Positions 1-7,769 of a DNA stretch of 64,000 bases are shown here, piece by piece. The stretch is taken from contig NZ_CP009278.1 of the NCBI RefSeq assembly GCF_000747525.1, positions 1,302,001 through 1,366,000 of the forward strand. The letters are read 5' to 3'. The notes under the pieces were generated by a model. It ran no database searches and was not told where the DNA came from. It worked only from the letters and a program-made list of their open reading frames with translations. Position 1 is the stretch's first letter; every line of letters starts with the position of its first letter. A program made the translations under genes and the position numbers. This stretch comes from Sphingobacterium sp. ML3W (GTDB taxonomy: Bacteria > Bacteroidota > Bacteroidia > Sphingobacteriales > Sphingobacteriaceae).

Positions 1-433
1 TCAGAAGATTCATTGGGTAAGCAATGATCATCGCATATTTTTCGGGAATAGACATACCAATTCTTTTCGGCACGAGTTCTCCTAGTACCAATGAAAAGAA
101 AGTAATAATGAACACCACGATTATAACAGAAAGTTGTTCGCTATAGGGTGCTAATAAAGGTATTTGACTAAATATTTCCTTAAGGTAAACGGCAACACTT
201 CCCCCGCTAAAGAAACCCGTTAGAATACCGATTAATGTTATCCCGATTTGGACGGTTGATAAAAAGTTATTAGGAGATTCTTTGAGGGCCAGGGCTATTT
301 TTGCAGCCGGATTGTTTTTGTCAGATTCTGCTTGTAATCTCGCTTTTCTGCTGGAAACGATAGCAATTTCGGATGCCGATAATACTCCGTTAAGGATAAT
401 AAGAGCTAATATAATAAGTACTTCTGTGAGCAT
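1..433 (-). CDS. CNNM/HlyC-CorC family membrane protein, 5' part only
   Basis: The reverse strand reads from an ATG at 433 without a stop to the window edge, giving 144 residues. It begins MLTEVLIILALIILNG, followed by an ASEIAIVSSRKARL-type segment, further hydrophobic stretches and a GELVPKRIGMS motif. This arrangement is typical of the N-terminal DUF21/CNNM transmembrane domain of the HlyC/CorC family, proteins linked to divalent-cation (Mg/Co) transport in the inner membrane. The CBS and CorC-HlyC domains expected downstream lie outside the window. A TAtaTTTA element at 451-458 (reverse strand) could be its -7 box. The family is fairly certain; the transported ion is not shown. Confidence 0.85.
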   Translation of the reverse strand, partial: MLTEVLIILALIILNGVLSASEIAIVSSRKARLQAESDKNNPAAKIALALKESPNNFLSTVQIGITLIGILTGFFSGGSVAVYLKEIFSQIPLLAPYSEQLSVIIVVFIITFFSLVLGELVPKRIGMSIPEKYAMIIAYPMNLL

Positions 434-534
434 GTTTTTTTTCTACTTAGGCTAAATATAGTGATTTTTAGGAAGTTTAACCGTAAAAAAAATAAGAGGC
501 TTTGTTTTAAGCACATTAACGCTCTTGGGGAAAC

Positions 535-565
535 AAAAAAGGCTTCTAATTTAGAAGCCTTTTTT
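535..565 (-). terminator. Intrinsic terminator of the GH109-like gene
   Basis: A GGCTTCT/AGAAGCC stem (541-547 with 553-559) and a 5-nt loop are flanked by A and T runs, so the hairpin ends in a U tract on either strand. It lies 3 bp past the stop of the leftward gene and separates it from the CNNM gene. Confidence 0.85.
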
Positions 566-569
566 GTGT

Positions 570-1913
570 TTATAAACCGCTATCATCTAGCATAAAGGTG
601 TTTTTCTTTGTTTTCCATTTTCCTGATGTGAAATCAGGGAATTCAACAGTTTTATTACCTTGTTTGATTGATTCAGTAGATAATGGGAATACGGCACTCA
701 TTGTAACAGAGTCATACACATCAAAAGGAGTTTGTTTTCCTAATTTAGTCGCTTGGATGAAGGAGTTGAATACAAACCAATCCATGCCACCGTGTCCAGA
801 ACCCGTTGCTAACTCTTCATACTTTTTCCAGATAGGGTGGTCGTATTTATCTACCCATTCTTTTGCTGGATCCCAAGTATGTGGTTTTGATTTTCCTTCA
901 ATATGGATACCTTGAGCCACATCCATCCAGATACCTTCTGTACCCTGTACACGGAAACCGATTGAGTAAGGTCTTGGTAAATGCGTATCGTGTGTCAATA
1001 AAATCGTTTCACCATTTTGACATTGAATCATAGTTTGGGTGATATCTCCATTTTTATAATTCAATTTTGCATTCGGGTGGCCTGGAGATTGTTTTTCTAC
1101 GTAAGATGCCAAACCTCTAGCTTTACTTGAGTAAGAAGTTAAATGTGTAAAACGATTTCCTGCATTGATGTCAATAAAAGGAAGGATAGGACCTAAACCA
1201 TGTGTAGGGTATAAATCACCGTCTTGTTCAACATTATATTTTGTACGCCATTGCGCTTCCGAAATTGTTTGCGGACCAAACTCAACACCTTTTCCGTAAT
1301 AGCTTTTACCATCATTGAAAAGTACTTCGCGTAAATCATGTTGGTAACCACCTTCTAAATGAAGTAATTCACCAAATAAGCCTTGACGGTGCATATTTAG
1401 AACAGCAAGGACATCACGACGGTAAGCAACATTCTCTAAAGTCATGTAAGGCTTTCCTGTTTCTTCAGACGCTTTTACAACATCCCAGTGGTCCTGTACT
1501 GTTAAACCTGCTATTACTTCGCAACCAACATATAATCCAGCTTTCATAGAATCAATTGCTTGATCTTTATGAAATTCCCATGGCGTAGCAATGATGACAG
1601 CATCAAGTTTTTCTTTGCTTAGCATTTTTTTGTAAGCATCGATACCACCAGTATATTCTTTAGGAAGTTTAGTTCCTTTTTTATCAAATTGCTTGCGGCA
1701 CTGTGATAAAGACTCTTCTTGTGTGTCGCAAATTGCAACAATTTCTACATCTTCACGATTTAATGCGATAGCAACATGGTTACGCCCCCTAAGACCCACA
1801 CCTATAAATGCTAATCTTACCTTACCACCTTTTGCAAATAAATCTGTACTGGAAAGGATACCCAATCCAGCAGTTGTAAGTGCTGTAGATTTTATGAAAT
1901 TTCTTCTGTCCAT
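570..1913 (-). CDS. GH109-like alpha-N-acetylgalactosaminidase (Gfo/Idh/MocA fold), TAT-exported
   Basis: 447 residues. The N-terminus MDRRNFIKSTALTTAG is a twin-arginine signal (RR at 3-4) followed by a hydrophobic stretch. Next comes a Rossmann dinucleotide-binding start, AFIGVGLRGR, at about residues 35-44. Blocks such as LENVAYRRDVLAVLNM, GLFGELLHLEGGYQHDLR, PTHGLGPILPFIDIN and LPRPYS resemble what I recall of glycoside hydrolase family 109. That family uses bound NAD to cleave alpha-linked GalNAc by an oxidation/elimination route. Export to the periplasm with cofactor pre-bound fits the TAT signal. It is divergent from a kinase of the N-acetylhexosamine 1-kinase type, which supports an amino-sugar role. 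An ordinary Gfo/Idh sugar dehydrogenase remains the alternative. Confidence 0.75.
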   Translation of the reverse strand: MDRRNFIKSTALTTAGLGILSSTDLFAKGGKVRLAFIGVGLRGRNHVAIALNREDVEIVAICDTQEESLSQCRKQFDKKGTKLPKEYTGGIDAYKKMLSKEKLDAVIIATPWEFHKDQAIDSMKAGLYVGCEVIAGLTVQDHWDVVKASEETGKPYMTLENVAYRRDVLAVLNMHRQGLFGELLHLEGGYQHDLREVLFNDGKSYYGKGVEFGPQTISEAQWRTKYNVEQDGDLYPTHGLGPILPFIDINAGNRFTHLTSYSSKARGLASYVEKQSPGHPNAKLNYKNGDITQTMIQCQNGETILLTHDTHLPRPYSIGFRVQGTEGIWMDVAQGIHIEGKSKPHTWDPAKEWVDKYDHPIWKKYEELATGSGHGGMDWFVFNSFIQATKLGKQTPFDVYDSVTMSAVFPLSTESIKQGNKTVEFPDFTSGKWKTKKNTFMLDDSGL

Positions 1914-2001
1914 AATTTTTGTACTTTATAATCAGGGTATTAAATTGCCCCGTTTAATTACTTTATGAGTTTAGTGCGATATAACTTAATTCGCTATTAA
2001 A

Positions 2002-2009
2002 CAAATATA
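2002..2009 (-). promoter_or_regulatory. -7 promoter element for the GH109-like gene
   Basis: On the reverse strand the sequence TATATTTG matches the Bacteroidota -7 consensus TAnnTTTG. It lies about 90 bp upstream of the ATG at 1913 and just downstream (in reading direction) of the two palindromes at 2037-2076. Confidence 0.5.
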
Positions 2010-2036
2010 TAAAAATGGTAATAGAAACTTAACATG

Positions 2037-2077
2037 CAAACGTTTGTCTAAAATGAAAAAAAAGAACAAACGTTTGT
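2037..2077. promoter_or_regulatory. Two identical CAAACGTTTG palindromes, LacI-type operator pair
   Basis: CAAACGTTTG occurs at 2037-2046 and again at 2067-2076, the second extended to ACAAACGTTTGT. Each is a perfect palindrome with a central CG, the form recognised by LacI/GalR-family regulators. Centres are 30 bp apart, close to three helical turns, so two dimers would sit on the same DNA face. They lie between two divergent genes of probable amino-sugar catabolism and just upstream of a -7 box for the leftward gene. No LacI-family gene is in this window. Confidence 0.65.
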
Positions 2078-2165
2078 GTTGATATTTAATTAGCACTTTT
2101 CACAACTATTTGGGATATTGCAATCCAGTTAAAAACTTAATTATTTATAGTTAGTATAATTTTTA

Positions 2166-3278
2166 ATGTCAAATTCGAATCAAATAAATGGTCTGAGAGC
2201 TGCAACTGCGTTTTCTTTAGGTGAAGATATCATTAGTGTAGATGCTTTTGGTTCAGGACATATCAACGATACATATCGTGTAACAACAAAAAATACAATT
2301 GGTAAATCCTTTCTGTTACAAAGGATTAATCATCATATTTTTCAAAATGTGGAAGGGCTTATGCTAAATATTAAGCATGTGACCGACCATTTAAAAACAA
2401 AAATTGCCCATTTGCCGGTTGAAATTCAAGAATCGAAGGTGCTAACCATTATTCCCACAAAATCCAATGATTTATATTTTTTGGATGAGGATGGAAATTA
2501 TTGGCGTATGTTTATTCTTATAGATGGTACAAAAAGCTACGATGTTGTTGAAACAACAACGCAAGCCTCTGAAGGGGGAAAAGCATTTGGTGATTTTCAA
2601 TTAAAGTTGGCAGATTTAGATGCCACTAAAATTGTTGAAGTATTGCCTAATTTTCATAATATCCAGTTTCGATTGGATAATTTGAAACGTGCAATTGCTG
2701 CAGACTCACAGGGACGGGTTAAGGAAGTCACAGAAATTTTAGACTTCATATTTACGAGAGAAGAACGGATGAAAACGATCCTTACTCTTGCGTCCAAAGG
2801 AGAACTTCCGTTGCGTATTACGCATAACGATACTAAATTTAACAATGTGCTGTTAGATCAAAATGATCAGGCGCAATGTGTAATTGATTTAGATACGGTT
2901 ATGCCAGGATATGTGGCTTATGATTTTGGTGATGCCATCAGAACGATTATCAATCCGGTAGAGGAGGATGAAAAAGACCTGGCTAAGATTGTATTGAATA
3001 TACCTTTGTATGCGGCTTATGCTGAAGGTTATTTAAATGAAGCTAAGGAGTTTTTGACCGATGTAGAAGTGGAATCTTTGTTAGAAGGGGTATTTTTGCT
3101 GCCTTATATGCAAGCGGTACGTTTTTTAACCGATTACCTAGAGGGAGATCATTATTTTAAAACAAAGTATGATGACCATAACCTTGTTAGAACAAAAACA
3201 CAACTTAAACTAGTTGAGGAAATGGAAAAACAGGAAGAGGAGCTGAAGACAGCTATCAGCAATGTTCTACAAGATTAA
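2166..3278 (+). CDS. Phosphotransferase-fold sugar kinase, N-acetylhexosamine 1-kinase-like
   Basis: 370 residues of the aminoglycoside-phosphotransferase/choline-kinase fold. The N-lobe has a nucleotide-loop-like GSGHINDTYRV followed by FLLQRIN carrying the likely ATP-binding region. The catalytic loop ITHNDTKFNNVLLD (Asp and Asn of the HxDxxxxN type) and the metal-binding VIDLDTVMPGYVAYDFGDA come at about residues 218-260. This architecture matches NahK-type anomeric kinases that phosphorylate GalNAc/GlcNAc at C1. Being divergent from a GH109-like glycosidase with shared operators, it could phosphorylate the released GalNAc. No phosphorylase or transporter lies beside it, so the substrate is an inference. 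Confidence 0.7.
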   Translation: MSNSNQINGLRAATAFSLGEDIISVDAFGSGHINDTYRVTTKNTIGKSFLLQRINHHIFQNVEGLMLNIKHVTDHLKTKIAHLPVEIQESKVLTIIPTKSNDLYFLDEDGNYWRMFILIDGTKSYDVVETTTQASEGGKAFGDFQLKLADLDATKIVEVLPNFHNIQFRLDNLKRAIAADSQGRVKEVTEILDFIFTREERMKTILTLASKGELPLRITHNDTKFNNVLLDQNDQAQCVIDLDTVMPGYVAYDFGDAIRTIINPVEEDEKDLAKIVLNIPLYAAYAEGYLNEAKEFLTDVEVESLLEGVFLLPYMQAVRFLTDYLEGDHYFKTKYDDHNLVRTKTQLKLVEEMEKQEEELKTAISNVLQD

Positions 3279-3285
3279 CTAAATA

Positions 3286-3317
3286 AAGAGAGCAGCATTT
3301 ACCTCTGCTCTCTTTTT
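3286..3317 (+). terminator. Intrinsic terminator after the kinase
   Basis: GAGAGCAG (3288-3295) pairs with CTGCTCTC (3305-3312) and is followed by five T residues; it starts 10 bp after the kinase stop codon. Confidence 0.9.
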
Positions 3318-3340
3318 GTTTATATTTAGTATTATTGTAT

Positions 3341-3991
3341 ATGACAAAATCAATCAGTATTCGATCGGTCGATCATCAGGATAATTTAAGAAGCTATCAA
3401 TCATTAAATGGGTTGTTATCATCAGTCTCTTGGAATAATATAGAGGTTGCCAATTGGAAAGAGGATTATCCTTATTTCCCGCAAGCCAAGTTTAAAATAG
3501 CTTATGATGATAGGGGAGTTATTATTCAGTATGAAATAGAAGAAGAGGTCATAAAAGCCCAATATCATCGCCATAATGATAATATTTGGGAAGACAGCTG
3601 TGTAGAATTCTTTGTTTCTTTTGACAGCAAAAACCACTACTACAACTTTGAGTTTAACCCTATAGGTGCAGGCTTGATTGGCTATGGTACAAATAATAAG
3701 GCTGAGCGCTCTAGATTGACCGAAGAGGAGATAGACGTCGTAGAAGTTTTTACATGTATTGAACGGGGTCATTTAGCGTCAAAATGGAGTATGATTCAAT
3801 ATATACCCTTTGAAGCTTTTATACACGATAAAATTACGTCTGCATTTTTGAAAGAAAATACGATTTTCGCTAATTTTTATAAATGTGGGGATCATTTACC
3901 TCATCCACATTTTTTATCTTGGAATAAAATAAATCATCCAACTCCAAATTTTCATTTACCCGAATTCTTTGGTGAATTAGTATTTGAATAA
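3341..3991 (+). CDS. Carbohydrate-binding family 9-like protein
   Basis: 216 residues from the ATG at 3341; a TTG six bases upstream is less likely. No signal peptide or membrane segment is visible. The central part, IWEDSCVEFFVSFDS followed by YYNFEFNPIGAGLIGYG, and a C-terminal NFYKCGDHLPHPHFLSW stretch resemble the DOMON/CBM9-like proteins common in Bacteroidota. These are beta-sandwich proteins of unknown precise function, often near carbohydrate genes. The terminator before it makes it a separate unit from the kinase, but the neighbourhood again points to sugar metabolism. Family assignment is moderately firm; the ligand is unknown. Confidence 0.65.
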   Translation: MTKSISIRSVDHQDNLRSYQSLNGLLSSVSWNNIEVANWKEDYPYFPQAKFKIAYDDRGVIIQYEIEEEVIKAQYHRHNDNIWEDSCVEFFVSFDSKNHYYNFEFNPIGAGLIGYGTNNKAERSRLTEEEIDVVEVFTCIERGHLASKWSMIQYIPFEAFIHDKITSAFLKENTIFANFYKCGDHLPHPHFLSWNKINHPTPNFHLPEFFGELVFE

Positions 3992-4013
3992 GAGTTGGAT
4001 GACTCTTATTCAA
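3984..4013. terminator. 12-bp hairpin between convergent genes, overlapping a stop codon
   Basis: TTGAATAAGAGT (3984-3995) pairs perfectly with its complement at 4002-4013 around a 6-nt loop. The left arm contains the TAA of the CBM9-like gene (3989-3991) and the right arm abuts the stop of the opposing gene. There is no strong T run on either side, so it is a likely but atypical bidirectional terminator. Confidence 0.6.
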
Positions 4014-4014
4014 G

Positions 4015-4353
4015 TTATTTATAGCTACTTTCTTTCTTGAATTTTTTCACAAGCAAGGCGTATACCAGTGCCCTGTACTTGTTTCGATTTGATTTTCCCA
4101 TCTGATTTAGGACTTCTTCAATTGCTGCGTCCAACTTCGCGTTGTCAGGTAAGCCTAATTTTTTGATTAGAAAATTAGATTTCAATCTCTTGATTTCTTC
4201 GGGGTCGGAGGCGGCGATGGTTTCAGCGTCCGCTTTGTAGATGGAGGGCCCTAATCCTTTCGTAACCGACTCGATGAGCGAGTCTTCCAAAGGTAAATTT
4301 AGTTTTTTTGCTTCTGCAATATATGCAGCGATTTTTTCATCTAATTTGCTCAT
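4015..4353 (-). CDS. DUF2853 family protein
   Basis: 112 residues, soluble and highly charged, beginning MSKLDEKIAAYIAEAKKL. It contains VTKGLGPSIYKADAETIAASD and a KYRALVYALLVKKF end. These features match the DUF2853 family, small all-helical proteins widespread in Gram-negative bacteria and without an assigned function. No signal peptide or metal-binding cysteines are present. It is a single-gene unit facing left, convergent with the CBM9-like gene and divergent from rpmE2. Confidence 0.75.
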   Translation of the reverse strand: MSKLDEKIAAYIAEAKKLNLPLEDSLIESVTKGLGPSIYKADAETIAASDPEEIKRLKSNFLIKKLGLPDNAKLDAAIEEVLNQMGKSNRNKYRALVYALLVKKFKKESSYK

Positions 4354-4454
4354 AATGTGGTGATGTTAAAATTTACGGTTTCTAATTCATGTTCAAATTA
4401 AACAATATTCCTCAAATAAGAAACAAAAATTATCTTTTTTAATGCGAAATTACC

Positions 4455-4462
4455 TATCTTTG
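4455..4462 (+). promoter_or_regulatory. Upstream -7 element (second promoter of rpmE2?)
   Basis: TATCTTTG fits TAnnTTTG exactly. It lies 91 bp upstream of a second, identical octamer, suggesting tandem promoters feeding rpmE2. Confidence 0.4.
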
Positions 4463-4521
4463 CAGTAGGCGTGGAGGATAAAAAATAAATAACTTATTTA
4501 GAATATTTGTTACGGAATATT

Positions 4522-4553
4522 CTTGCAAATAAGGTTTTAATAAATTATCTTTG
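4522..4553 (+). promoter_or_regulatory. rpmE2 promoter (-33 CTTG, -7 TATCTTTG)
   Basis: The -7 element TATCTTTG at 4546-4553 is preceded after 20 bp by CTTG at 4522-4525. It lies 38 bp before the ATG of the L31 gene, a strong promoter as expected for a ribosomal protein. Confidence 0.7.
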
Positions 4554-4591
4554 CACCTCAATTATTGAATATACGTAATCATAAGATAAAA

Positions 4592-4840
4592 ATGAAAAAA
4601 GATTTGCATCCTTCAAATTACAGATTAGTTGTGTTTAAAGATATGTCAAATGACTATTCTTTCATCACAAAATCATGTGTTGATACAAAAGAGACAATCA
4701 CTTGGGAAGATGGTAATGAATATCCGGTTGTGAAACTAGAGATTTCTCATACTTCACACCCTTTCTATACTGGTAAAATGAAATTGGTTGATACGGCTGG
4801 TCGTATTGATAAATTCCGTAGCCGTTATAACAAAAAATAA
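4592..4840 (+). CDS. rpmE2: 50S ribosomal protein L31 type B
   Basis: 82 residues from the ATG at 4592; the reading frame is open 27 bp further upstream but offers no better start. The sequence [17 protein letters not shown], the motif [21 protein letters not shown] and a basic end identify L31. It lacks the CxxC zinc-ribbon cysteines of the zinc-containing form (the single Cys at KSCVDTK is isolated), so it is the type-B, zinc-independent paralogue. That form typically replaces the zinc-containing version under zinc limitation, though in Bacteroidota it is often the only L31. It sits on the large subunit's central protuberance. It has its own promoter and terminator. Confidence 0.95.
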   Translation: MKKDLHPSNYRLVVFKDMSNDYSFITKSCVDTKETITWEDGNEYPVVKLEISHTSHPFYTGKMKLVDTAGRIDKFRSRYNKK

Positions 4841-4870
4841 TTTTTGTTATCCTAAGGATGTCACAATATT

Positions 4871-4903
4871 AAAACTCGATAATGCTCATTATCGAGTTTT
4901 TTT
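4871..4903 (+). terminator. rpmE2 terminator
   Basis: AAACTCGATAATG and its complement form a long stem around a 3-nt loop, followed by eight T residues. The next gene starts within about 16 bp. Confidence 0.9.
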
Positions 4904-4918
4904 TGTTATTTTTATAGG

Positions 4919-6139
4919 GTGATAGTTGTATTATTTGATCAATCTACAGAGTCATGTTATCTGCAAGGTTTTAATGGATCCAAAAATCTATTTAACGCAG
5001 AGACTTTGTGGCCATTTACTTGTGTAAAACCCACTGCCTTACTTCGTGTGGGCATTTTATCTTTATTGGATAAATGGGAACGGGCATTAGATGCCGATTT
5101 TTTATATGACTCCATATGGAGCAAATTGACGATCGACGAACAGATTGTATTATCCTCAGATAAAGCTGACAGACTTTATTTCGTTTCTGCCAATATCATT
5201 CCTTCCGAATCTTTTATTGAAAAATTAGCATCGCTGTCTAAGGGTCAATCTCTTCAATCTGGCGAAGATTTGCTCGCGCTAAGAGTAGATTTTGAAAACC
5301 CCTCCAATGGACTGGTGGAAAAAGTGCCCTATGGGCAAGATCTGAATCGTTTACAGTTCATCGAAGATCTGTATTTAAACATTGGTGCGGAAATTTCAAA
5401 AGATTATGAAGACTTATGTCGGGAGCGTCTCTCCGAAGCCTACTCAGACAGTAATACGGTTTTGGGTGATCAGCTTTATGTAGGAAAATCTGTTGAGATG
5501 GAATGCGTAACTTTAAATACGAAGACAGGACCGATCTATATTGATGAAGGTGCCAATATTATGGAAGGAGCTCATCTAAGAGGGCCTTTATATATTGGCC
5601 GAAATGCAGTCGTCAAAATGGGGGCAACGATCTATGGGAATGTTTCTATAGGTGAGGGGGCTGTTGTGGGAGGAGAAGTCGCAAATTCGAGTATAGGTGA
5701 CTTTAGTGCAAAGGGACATTATGGGTATTTAGGCTGTTCGGTTATCGGTGATTGGTGCAATCTAGGAGCTGGAACAACAAATTCAAATTTGAAAAATAAC
5801 CTATCGTCGGTTCAACTGTTTGATTATAGTTTGGGTACTGTGCGAGATACCGGGTTGATGAAATGCGGATTGTTTATGGGCGACTTTAGTCGATCGGGTA
5901 TACAGTCTGTTTTTAATACAGGAACGGTGGTAGGTATGGGCTGTATGTTATCTGAAACAGATTTTTATCCAAAATTTGTTCCTTCATTTAGCTGGCTCTA
6001 TCAGAAAGGAAAACAAGCATATCAAATTCAAAAGTTTGTTTCTGATTTAGAAGTTGTATTTTTATCAAAAAATAGGAAATTAGACGAAAAGCTAATTGAA
6101 AGAATTATAGAAATTAATCAATCAACATTTAAAAACTAA
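4919..6139 (+). CDS. GlmU-like sugar-nucleotide protein with left-handed beta-helix
   Basis: 406 residues from a GTG start at 4919. The C-terminal half (about 190-360) carries repeated hexapeptide-type units (for example AVVKMGATIYGNVSIGEGAV) of a left-handed beta-helix acetyltransferase domain, and LGAGTTNSNLKNN resembles the GlmU acetyl-CoA site. The N-terminal region corresponds to the alternative nucleotidyltransferase-like domain of Bacteroidota GlmU-family proteins, which lacks the usual LAAGxGTRM start. By family it would act in UDP-GlcNAc synthesis for peptidoglycan and LPS. It is the first gene of a tight run with tpiA (6-bp gap), prmA and mpl. Whether both enzymatic activities are present is not provable here. 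Confidence 0.75.
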   Translation: MIVVLFDQSTESCYLQGFNGSKNLFNAETLWPFTCVKPTALLRVGILSLLDKWERALDADFLYDSIWSKLTIDEQIVLSSDKADRLYFVSANIIPSESFIEKLASLSKGQSLQSGEDLLALRVDFENPSNGLVEKVPYGQDLNRLQFIEDLYLNIGAEISKDYEDLCRERLSEAYSDSNTVLGDQLYVGKSVEMECVTLNTKTGPIYIDEGANIMEGAHLRGPLYIGRNAVVKMGATIYGNVSIGEGAVVGGEVANSSIGDFSAKGHYGYLGCSVIGDWCNLGAGTTNSNLKNNLSSVQLFDYSLGTVRDTGLMKCGLFMGDFSRSGIQSVFNTGTVVGMGCMLSETDFYPKFVPSFSWLYQKGKQAYQIQKFVSDLEVVFLSKNRKLDEKLIERIIEINQSTFKN

Positions 6140-6145
6140 ACTATT

Positions 6146-6913
6146 ATGCGTAAAAAAATTGTAGCAGGAAATTGGAAAATGAATTTGGATTATCAAGATG
6201 GAATTAGCTTATTCTCTGAAGTAGTGAATATGGCTAAGGATGAAATCGTTGGTGATCAACAATTGATTGTTTGTAGCCCATTCATTCATTTACATAGTAT
6301 TGCACAATTGGCAAAAACAGCATCTCATGTTGCCGTTGGTGCTCAAAATATTCACCAAGCTGAATCAGGAGCTTATACAGGTGAAATTTCTGCAAGTCAA
6401 ATTAAATCTATCGGTGTTGAGTATGCTATTTTAGGGCATTCAGAACGTAGAGCTTATTTCGGAGAAACAAATGCGATCTTAAGCGAGAAGGTAGATGCTG
6501 CATTGAAGCATGGTCTGTTACCGATTTTTTGTATTGGTGAGACAAAAGAAGAAAGAGAGTCTGGAAAGTTTTTTGACGTTATAAAAACACAATTAGAAGA
6601 AGCTGTGTTTCACCTGTCAAAAGAAGAGTTCTCAAAAGTAATCTTGGCTTATGAACCTGTGTGGGCAATTGGTACTGGTTTAACGGCTTCTCCTGAACAA
6701 GCTCAAGAAGTACATGCATTTATCCGTGCAACTGTTTCGGCGCACTACGGACAAGCTATTGCAGATGCAACGAGTATTCTATACGGTGGTAGCTGTAACC
6801 CTAAAAATGCAGGTGAGCTATTTGCTCAAGCTGATATTGATGGTGGCTTAATTGGTGGTGCATCTCTAAAATCAAGAGATTTCTTAGACATTGCTAAAGT
6901 TTTTAATAAGTAA
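6146..6913 (+). CDS. tpiA: Triosephosphate isomerase
   Basis: 255 residues, the normal length for bacterial TIM. It starts [13 protein letters not shown] with the substrate-binding Asn9 and Lys11. The electrophile His98 lies in AILGHSERR and the catalytic base Glu170 in [10 protein letters not shown], with the phosphate-binding loop [10 protein letters not shown] near the end. It interconverts dihydroxyacetone phosphate and glyceraldehyde 3-phosphate in the cytosol, serving glycolysis and the gluconeogenic route that also needs fbp and pckA from this window. It follows the GlmU-like gene by 6 bp and precedes prmA by 9 bp, so cotranscription is likely. Confidence 0.98.
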   Translation: MRKKIVAGNWKMNLDYQDGISLFSEVVNMAKDEIVGDQQLIVCSPFIHLHSIAQLAKTASHVAVGAQNIHQAESGAYTGEISASQIKSIGVEYAILGHSERRAYFGETNAILSEKVDAALKHGLLPIFCIGETKEERESGKFFDVIKTQLEEAVFHLSKEEFSKVILAYEPVWAIGTGLTASPEQAQEVHAFIRATVSAHYGQAIADATSILYGGSCNPKNAGELFAQADIDGGLIGGASLKSRDFLDIAKVFNK

Positions 6914-6922
6914 AAATCTATT

Positions 6923-7765
6923 ATGAAATACAGTGAGGTAATATTCACAAGAATAGCAGGAGAAGAGTGGCAACAGGATCTGTTTATTGCCGAGCTAGCT
7001 GATATAGGTTTTGATACTTTTGAAGATAGAGAATCGGGGTTTGCAGGGTTCATACCTACTGCAAACCTTGATCTTCAAGCTTTGGAAACAGTTATCTTGA
7101 AACAAAAAGATGGTTTTGAGGTTCGCTATGCGGTGAAAGACATTGAAGAACAGAATTGGAATAAGCTATGGGAAAGTAATTTTAATCCTATAATGATCGA
7201 TGATCAGTGTTACGTTAGAGCTACTTTCCATGATCCCAAACCAGAAATACCACATGAAATCGTTATTGACCCCAAAATGTCCTTTGGAACAGGACATCAT
7301 CAAACGACGACAATGATGCTTCGCTATATTCTTGAAAATGAATTTCAAGGCAAGGAAGTGTTGGATATGGGGTGTGGTACAGGTATATTAGCTATATTAG
7401 CAGCGCAGAAAAAAGCAAAAGAAATATTTGCGGTGGATTTTGACGATGTTTGTGTTGCAAGTGTCGAGGAAAACAAAGTCCTGAACAACATCACAAATAT
7501 TGAAGCAAAATTAGGATCTTATGAAACTATTGTTGGACGCGAGTTCGATGCCATTTTGGCCAACATTAATCGTAATATTCTAATGGAACAATTTCCTCAA
7601 TATAGCAAGTCTTTACGATTAAATGGGGAGTTGTATATTAGTGGATTTTTCGAAGGAGAAGATTTATCAATTTTGAAAGAACGTGCAGAATCCATCGGTT
7701 TTGAACTTATTTCTAATAAAATTTTGGACAATTGGTGTTCTGCTAAATTCGTGAAAGTAAAATAA
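6923..7765 (+). CDS. prmA: Ribosomal protein L11 methyltransferase
   Basis: 280 residues. The N-terminal ferredoxin-like L11-recognition domain (about 1-100) is followed by a class I SAM-dependent methyltransferase domain. Motif I is VLDMGCGTGILAILAAQ (about 146-162), preceded by the conserved IDPKMSFGTGHHQTT, and the acidic VDFDD follows. The target-site motif reads ILANINRN. The protein trimethylates amino groups of ribosomal protein L11 in the cytosol; loss is usually tolerated. It sits in the tpiA-prmA-mpl run with 9-bp and 4-bp gaps. Confidence 0.95.
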   Translation: MKYSEVIFTRIAGEEWQQDLFIAELADIGFDTFEDRESGFAGFIPTANLDLQALETVILKQKDGFEVRYAVKDIEEQNWNKLWESNFNPIMIDDQCYVRATFHDPKPEIPHEIVIDPKMSFGTGHHQTTTMMLRYILENEFQGKEVLDMGCGTGILAILAAQKKAKEIFAVDFDDVCVASVEENKVLNNITNIEAKLGSYETIVGREFDAILANINRNILMEQFPQYSKSLRLNGELYISGFFEGEDLSILKERAESIGFELISNKILDNWCSAKFVKVK

Positions 7766-7769
7766 TAAT

